From Thermodesulfobacteriota bacterium (lineage in GTDB: Bacteria > Desulfobacterota > BSN033 > WVXP01 > G020346125), in contig JAQYWG010000007.1 of the NCBI GenBank assembly GCA_030145085.1, positions 1-37,061 of the forward strand: a stretch of DNA of 37,061 nucleotides, read 5' to 3'. Positions within the stretch are counted from its first letter, which is position 1; every line of letters starts with the position of its first letter. A program made the position numbers and the translations under genes. Shown here one piece after another: positions 32,932-37,061 of this stretch. Below the pieces are notes generated by a model. That model was not told where the DNA came from. It made no database searches and worked only from the letters and a program-made list of their open reading frames with translations.

Positions 32932-33032
32932 CAACTAAACCTCGTCCAACCTTCGGCATCTTTCAAACCTCCAATAAAGTAGCCTGCCCCCTTTTCCCTG
33001 CTCCCTATTGACTTTCTCGCCTGAAAAGTCGT

Positions 33033-33048
33033 AATTGTTTAAACAGTT
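33033..33048. promoter_or_regulatory. Palindrome upstream of the aldehyde ferredoxin oxidoreductase gene
   Basis: AATTGTTTAAACAGTT is a 16-bp palindrome with a perfect 10-bp core (TGTTTAAACA) and only one non-matching pair. It lies 65 bp upstream of the start codon, where an operator would be expected. It is flanked by two other dyads with 5- and 6-bp arms. A regulator is not identifiable, so this is a candidate site only. Confidence 0.4.
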
Positions 33049-33113
33049 AAGCGCTGGCCAGTACAAGAACTGGACTCTTGCTTCGCGATTCCATCACGGA
33101 AGGAGGTACAAGT

Positions 33114-35003
33114 ATGACACTGGGATACAACGGGAAGATATTGAGGGTGGATCTGTCCACAAACACCATCGCCGAGGAAACTCCTGCGGAGCTCGTCTAC
33201 CGGACATACATGGGTGGTTCTGCACTCTCCCTCTACTTTTTGCTGAAAGAACAGAAGGCCGGTGTGGATCCCTTGGGGCCGGAGAATAAGCTCGTTTTCA
33301 TGTCCAGTGTAATCTCCGGAGCACCCCTTCCCGGGTTGACGCGGTACACGGCGGCTTCTCGCTCGCCCTTAACCGGAGCTTTCGGGGAAGCGGAAGCCGG
33401 CGGCTTCTGGGGCCCGGAGTTGAAAATGGCTGGCATTGACGGGATCATCGTGGAAGGCCGTTCTCCGAAACCCGTTTACCTTTGGATTAAGGATGGGAAA
33501 GGAGAGATTCGGGATGCCGCCCAGCTCTGGGGGAAAGAAACAGGGGAAGTGGAACGGCTGATCCGGGAAGAACTGGGGGATGTCCGAATCCGGGTTGCCC
33601 AGTGCGGGCCGGCCGGCGAGAAATTGGTACGCTACGCATGCGTGGTCAATGAATTGAAGCATGCCAACGGCCGGACGGGCATGGGCGCGGTCATGGGATC
33701 GAAGAACCTGCGGGCCATTGCTGTCCGGGGGACGAAAAGGCTGCCCCTGGCCAATCCGGAAAAGGTTCGGGAGATCGGAAAGGAAGTGGTGAAGCGAATC
33801 AAGCAGTCGCCTCTGGCCCAGAACTTGAGGAAATTTGGGACTCCATTTTTCGTGATGCCCCTTCATAATTCTGGCATCCTGCCCACCAGAAACTTCCAGG
33901 TGGGACAGTTCGAAGGAGCTGAGGCCATCTCTGGGGAGACAATGACGGATACTATTCTTCAGAAATCGGAGGGCTGCTATGCCTGCGCAGTTCAGTGCAA
34001 GCGGTCGGTAAAGGTTGATGGGAAATATACTGCCAGGCCTGAATACGGCGGGCCCGAATACGAGACCGTTGCTTCCTTGGGTTCCTTCTGCTCCATTGAC
34101 AACCTGGCTGCGATAGCCCAGGGCAATGAGATGTGCAACCGCTGGGGATTGGACACCATCTCGACTGGTGTTTGCATCGCCTTTGCCATGGAATGTACCG
34201 AAAGGGGAATCCTAACGTCGAAGGAAACCGACGGGATCGACCTGCGGTTCGGCAACGTGGATGGGATGTTGGAGATGATTCGCAAGATCGCCTTCCGAGA
34301 GGGGTTCGGCAATATCCTGGCCGACGGCGTCAGACGGGCAGCCGAAAAGATCGGAAAGGGATCTGAGAACTATGCCCATCACATTAAAGGACAAGAACTC
34401 CCGATGCATGACCCCCGCGGCAAGCAGGGACTGACCCTGGCCTATGCAACCTCCCCCACAGGGGCAGACCATATTGAAGCCCCCCATGATACTTCCTTCC
34501 TTACCGATGGCCCTATGCTGAAGGCGGTTAACCCCGCAGGAGTTCTGGAGCCAATGTCGGCGCAAGAGATGGGACCGAGGAAGATCCGTCAGTTCGTCCA
34601 TACCCAGCAGATCTGGAATTTTTTCAACTCTCTAGGGGTTTGCAACTTTGCGGCCGCTCCATACACCGCTTTTCCTCTGGTCATGTTGGCAGAGGCGGTG
34701 GAGGCGGTGACCGGCTGGGATACTAGCCTTTTTGAGCTGATGGAGCTGGGTGAACGGACCATCACCATGGGCCGGATGTTCAACATGCGGGAAGGGTTGT
34801 CGAGCGAGGACGACAATCTGCCTGATAGATTGTATGAACCCCTGGAGGAGGGAACGCCTCGCGAGAAGCAATTCACCCGGGAGGATTTCAACAAGGCCCT
34901 CCAGCTCTATTACCAAGCCATGGGATGGGATCCCCAAACCGGCGTACCAACAGGGGGGAGACTGAGCTATTTGGGTCTAGATTGGCTGATCGATAAGGAA
35001 TAG
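33114..35003 (+). CDS. Aldehyde:ferredoxin oxidoreductase, tungsten/molybdopterin family
   Basis: AOR-family enzymes oxidise aldehydes to carboxylates (or the reverse) with a tungsto-bispterin cofactor and a [4Fe-4S] cluster, usually passing electrons to ferredoxin. The start is the ATG at 33114, with AGGAGGT 8 nt upstream, giving 629 residues; the track start lies before the Shine-Dalgarno. The N-terminal domain begins GYNGKILRVDLSTNTI and includes YTAASRSPLTGAFGEAEAGG. Cluster ligands C-x2-C-x3-C are Cys288-291-295 (GCYACAVQCKR), and the fourth is probably Cys510 in SLGVCNF. Pterin-binding motifs such as GRTGMGAVMGSKNLRAI are present. No ferredoxin, second subunit or cofactor gene is next to it. 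The aldehyde substrate is unknown. Confidence 0.95.
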   Translation: MTLGYNGKILRVDLSTNTIAEETPAELVYRTYMGGSALSLYFLLKEQKAGVDPLGPENKLVFMSSVISGAPLPGLTRYTAASRSPLTGAFGEAEAGGFWGPELKMAGIDGIIVEGRSPKPVYLWIKDGKGEIRDAAQLWGKETGEVERLIREELGDVRIRVAQCGPAGEKLVRYACVVNELKHANGRTGMGAVMGSKNLRAIAVRGTKRLPLANPEKVREIGKEVVKRIKQSPLAQNLRKFGTPFFVMPLHNSGILPTRNFQVGQFEGAEAISGETMTDTILQKSEGCYACAVQCKRSVKVDGKYTARPEYGGPEYETVASLGSFCSIDNLAAIAQGNEMCNRWGLDTISTGVCIAFAMECTERGILTSKETDGIDLRFGNVDGMLEMIRKIAFREGFGNILADGVRRAAEKIGKGSENYAHHIKGQELPMHDPRGKQGLTLAYATSPTGADHIEAPHDTSFLTDGPMLKAVNPAGVLEPMSAQEMGPRKIRQFVHTQQIWNFFNSLGVCNFAAAPYTAFPLVMLAEAVEAVTGWDTSLFELMELGERTITMGRMFNMREGLSSEDDNLPDRLYEPLEEGTPREKQFTREDFNKALQLYYQAMGWDPQTGVPTGGRLSYLGLDWLIDKE

Positions 35004-35249
35004 GACCGGGAGGATAACGCGGAATTCAGGCCCCAAAGACCCCGATTATCCGATTGAGATTTATGCACCCTGATTCTTAAACTGTCAATCGGATTCGGTT
35101 GGAGGCGTTTTCCCTGATTGAGCCAAGATACTCGCGACTCCAAAGCATTTCAGCCGCCGCGAAGCCCCGCCTCCCCTGCCCTCGCATCCCTCACAATCCC
35201 CCGCGCAACCGGATAACTCAAGACCCCCATATAATGTGACTTATTTTTC

Positions 35250-35278
35250 TTGACACACAACCCCATTACTCCTATACT
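35250..35278 (+). promoter_or_regulatory. Sigma-70-type promoter upstream of the hydroxyacyl-CoA dehydrogenase gene
   Basis: TTGACA (35250-35255) is followed after exactly 17 bp by TATACT (35273-35278). That is a perfect -35 and a five-of-six -10. Transcription would start near 35285, leaving an untranslated leader of about 345 nt before the dehydrogenase start. No alternative gene that it might serve is evident on the + strand. Confidence 0.65.
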
Positions 35279-35507
35279 TCCCCTATCAAAAAGCGAGTTC
35301 TTATCATTCTTTTAACACTTCCTTCTTGTTCTCTGTCATCTTCTTCAGTCAATCAATACCATGGTCGTTGCATCTTGTGGCTTCTTCGGGTAATTTAAAA
35401 AAACGCTGGTTCCTTTTGAGGATTCTTCATTTCACGATACGAATGGGGCGGTTCATCATTCTTAATACCACAGCTCCACGTTGTATCTTTATGCGCTCGT
35501 ATCACCC

Positions 35508-35530
35508 CGTGGGAGCGGCTTTTAGCCGCG
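35508..35530. repeat. REP-like palindromic element
   Basis: The core GCGGCT-TTT-AGCCGC (35515-35529) sits in the context CGTGGGAGCGGCTTTTAGCC. This matches the general form of a REP sequence common in gammaproteobacteria (GTGGGAGCGGCTTnAGCCGCGA). Such elements are dispersed by RAYT transposases. It lies in the predicted leader of the dehydrogenase transcript, so it may act there as an mRNA hairpin. Only one copy is visible in this window. Confidence 0.6.
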
Positions 35531-35629
35531 ATAACCTATCGCAGAGAGATGCTTGCAGGGGGACAGGCAGGAACTTTTGCTTTCGCATTGAGAATCTGGA
35601 TAAAACGAAGATCTTTCGGAGGACAAAGG

Positions 35630-36529
35630 ATGAACAGGCCGTTTGAACGAATCACCGTGATTGGAACCGGGACCCTGGGCGCCCAAATCGCCATGCTCTC
35701 CGCAAACGCGGGGTACCAGGTCAAGACCTTCGATTCCCGGGAGGGAGCCTTTTCCGAGACAATGGACAAACTTGGATCAGACCTTCGAAGCAGGGTGGAT
35801 CAACCTTTCATCCCCTGGGGTCGCTGGGAGGATTGTGCATCGAAAATCAGCCACTTGACGCAATTGAGCGAGGCCATAGGCGACGCGGACCTTGTGGTGG
35901 AAGCCGTGCCCGAGGATATGGAGTTGAAGCGTCAGGTATTTCGACAAATCAGCCAACATGCCTCTCCAGGTGCGGTAATCGCCACCAACAGCTCCTCCAT
36001 CCCGGTCTCTCGCCTGGAAGAGAGCAGCGGACGCCCCGAACGATGTCTCAATATTCACTTCTATATGCCCCTTCAAGGAATGAACATCGCGGATGTGATG
36101 GGCGGAACCAAAACCCAGCCCGAGGTTCTGCAGGCCGGCATCTCGTGGGTTCGGACCCTGGGCTGCGTTCCCTTGACCGTCAATAAGGAGCTTTTGGGCT
36201 TCTGTTTTAACCGGGTCTGGCGTGCCATCAAAAAAGAGACACTGTCCATGTGGGCCAATGGTTTTGTGGATTTTCGGGATGTGGATCGGGCATGGATGAT
36301 CTTCTCGAATATGAACATGGGTCCTTTTGGGCTGATGGACGCGATCGGGCTCGATGTGGTCTATGACATAGAAATGGTCTACTTTGGGGACTCGGGTGAT
36401 CCAAGTGATCAACCGCCGCAGGCCTTAAAGGATAAATTGCAACGCGGCGAACTGGGAGTCAAGGCTGGCAAGGGGTTTTATACTTATCCCGATCCCGAGT
36501 ACCTCAATCCAGAATTCCTGACCCCGTGA
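35630..36529 (+). CDS. 3-hydroxyacyl-CoA dehydrogenase-family protein with altered catalytic dyad
   Basis: This is an NAD-dependent 3-hydroxyacyl-CoA dehydrogenase fold, normally acting in beta-oxidation or butyrate-type pathways. The start is the ATG at 35630, after GGAGG, giving 299 residues. The NAD-binding Rossmann motif is VIGTGTLGAQIAMLSANAGY, followed by DLVVEAVPEDMELKRQVF and ATNSSSIPVSRLEE. The catalytic His143 is retained in NIHFYMP. The partner residue 12 positions on, normally Glu, is Asp155, and the usual Asn of HFFNP is Met. The C-terminal domain has ELLGFCFNRVWRAI and ends GKAGKGFYTY-like (GVKAGKGFYTYPDPE). It may act on a non-standard acyl-CoA or hydroxyacid. No other beta-oxidation gene is adjacent. 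Confidence 0.88.
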   Translation: MNRPFERITVIGTGTLGAQIAMLSANAGYQVKTFDSREGAFSETMDKLGSDLRSRVDQPFIPWGRWEDCASKISHLTQLSEAIGDADLVVEAVPEDMELKRQVFRQISQHASPGAVIATNSSSIPVSRLEESSGRPERCLNIHFYMPLQGMNIADVMGGTKTQPEVLQAGISWVRTLGCVPLTVNKELLGFCFNRVWRAIKKETLSMWANGFVDFRDVDRAWMIFSNMNMGPFGLMDAIGLDVVYDIEMVYFGDSGDPSDQPPQALKDKLQRGELGVKAGKGFYTYPDPEYLNPEFLTP

Positions 36530-36573
36530 GGTGCTGTACCGGGCTTTTTTTATTTAAAAAAAGGAGAACGGTT

Positions 36574-36708
36574 ATGAAGAGAGGCGAATGGCTGATTTCC
36601 ATTGCTTTTTTAGCTCTGATTATGGTTGCTTTTTCACCGCCATTTCATCTTCAGCATACCCAAAATCCTCCGCAGATATTTCCTCTACGACCGCAGCCTC
36701 CTTTCTGA
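36574..36708 (+). pseudogene. Broken ORF: short hydrophobic N terminus running into transposase DNA
   Basis: An ORF with a good Shine-Dalgarno (AAGGAGAACGGTT) starts MKRGEWLISIAFLALIMVAF, which looks like the first membrane helix of a genuine protein. After about 20 residues it runs into DNA that encodes an IS91-type transposase in another frame, and ends after 44 codons. I read this as the 5' stub of a host gene truncated by the mobile element. The original family is not identifiable from one helix. Its stop is in the same frame as the later part of the transposase. Confidence 0.55.
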
Positions 36709-37061
36709 ATTAAGGAGATGTGCATGGGAGACATTGAAGGGTTTTTTCAAGAGACTGTGCCGGAGGAGGATGCAGTGCCGGGAGCTGTTATCGCTATACA
36801 GAGCTTTGGGGATTTCTTGGGGTTTAATCCCCACGTGCACATTCTATGTACAGATGGTTGTTTCTATGGCAACGGTATGTTCAGAGTAGCTCCTCCTTTT
36901 GGCACAGAAGATCTGGAGAAGATCTTTCAGCATAAGCTCCTTAAGATGCTGCTGTCCAAAGGTAAAATCACTCAAAAGCTCATCAACATGCTTTTATCCT
37001 GGCGCCATTCGGGCTTCAATGTTTTTTGTGGGCCAAGAATCCATCCCAGAGAGGAGGATGC
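36635..37061 (+). mobile_element. IS91-type (Y2/HUH) transposase remnant, frameshifted and cut by window edge
   Basis: Two adjoining frames together read as the middle of an IS91/IS801-type transposase. The first frame gives HRHFIFSIPKILRRYFLYDR from about 36635. After a run GGGTTTTTT at 36739-36747 the homology continues one frame over, with VPGAVIAIQSFGDFLGFNPH, then VHILCTDG (HxH, the HUH metal-binding motif) and SWRHSGFNVFCGPRI to the window end. The N-terminal zinc-binding part of such transposases is missing and no terminal sequence was found at the left. The protein is therefore truncated at the 5' end and frameshifted, very likely inactive. The rest lies beyond the window. Confidence 0.85.

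Larger units (their letters stand above)
32487..33113. other. AT-rich intergenic region between transporter and oxidoreductase genes
   Basis: The GC content drops visibly compared with both flanks between about 32540 and 33050. It holds one doubtful minus-strand ORF and, near its right end, several short dyads before the oxidoreductase gene. Those dyads are GACTTT-n9-AAAGTC (33010-33030), AATTGTTTAAACAGTT (33033-33048) and CCAGT-n6-ACTGG (33058-33073). No clear terminator follows the transporter operon, and no consensus promoter is evident. The low GC is compatible with an acquired or decaying segment. Confidence 0.55.
35004..35629 (+). other. Intergenic region with promoter and REP-like element
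   Basis: A stretch of 626 bp without a credible gene. The ORF-track entry 35326..35646 reads through a REP-like repeat and has no family features. Contents are a strong sigma-70-type promoter at 35250-35278, a long untranslated stretch, a REP-like hairpin at 35508-35530, and the ribosome binding site of the next gene. No clear terminator was seen after the oxidoreductase gene. Confidence 0.6.

Noticed and set aside
35326-35646. 106-residue ORF upstream of the dehydrogenase gene
   Set aside because: It reads through a REP-like element and the dehydrogenase ribosome binding site, with no family features.
36530-36560. Terminator after the dehydrogenase gene (T-run at 36546-36552)
   Set aside because: Only a 4-bp possible stem precedes the T-run, too weak to call.

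Overview
The window looks like a chromosomal segment of a Gram-negative, probably strictly anaerobic bacterium. The best guess is a Desulfobacterota (former Deltaproteobacteria) lineage. The evidence is a complete outer-membrane and lipid A gene train of the kind seen in those genomes, a tungsten/molybdenum aldehyde:ferredoxin oxidoreductase, an acyl-CoA dehydrogenase-type gene and an MtaB/RNase III/radical-SAM group. Species-level placement is inference; no rRNA or tRNA gene is present. Almost everything downstream of 3.2 kb is on the + strand.

Layout. (1) 1-2.6 kb, minus strand: a TetR repressor, an RND periplasmic adaptor lipoprotein and the start of an RND pump permease cut by the window edge. 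They are transcribed from a near-consensus promoter with a palindromic operator directly downstream of the -10 box. (2) 2.6-3.2 kb: a non-coding stretch with REP-like dyads, three tandem 27-bp repeats, a putative promoter and a strongly structured leader in front of lysS. (3) 3.2-20.3 kb: 16 tightly packed genes: lysS, a single LolC/E-type permease, a TPR plus double cyclic-nucleotide-binding-domain protein, lolD, an unlisted 39-codon ORF, bamA, skp, lpxD, fabZ, lpxA, a Gfo/Idh/MocA oxidoreductase, lpxB, msbA, a DUF374 acyltransferase, waaA and lpxK. This block covers lipoprotein release, outer-membrane protein insertion, and lipid A/Kdo synthesis and flipping. LpxC, LpxH/LpxI and Kdo synthesis genes are not here. 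(4) 20.6-26.2 kb: asd, a UPF0280 protein, mtaB, rnc, an Elp3-like radical SAM protein without a GNAT domain, and rlpA. (5) 26.2-32.5 kb: a five-gene Opp/Dpp-type ABC transporter whose binding protein and second permease carry unusual insertions. (6) 32.5-36.5 kb: looser spacing, with an AT-rich gap holding a doubtful small minus-strand ORF, an apparently orphan aldehyde ferredoxin oxidoreductase, a REP-like element, and a 3-hydroxyacyl-CoA dehydrogenase with an altered catalytic dyad. (7) 36.5 kb to the end: a broken ORF fused to a 5'-truncated, frameshifted IS91-type transposase.

The observations I consider most worth following up are the 39-codon ORF fitted exactly between lolD and bamA with overlapping start/stop codons on both sides, the nucleotide-sensing TPR protein lodged inside the Lol transporter genes, the structured leader before lysS, and the sugar-nucleotide oxidoreductase between lpxA and lpxB without an adjacent aminotransferase. 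I found no CRISPR array, phage module or recognisable defence system.
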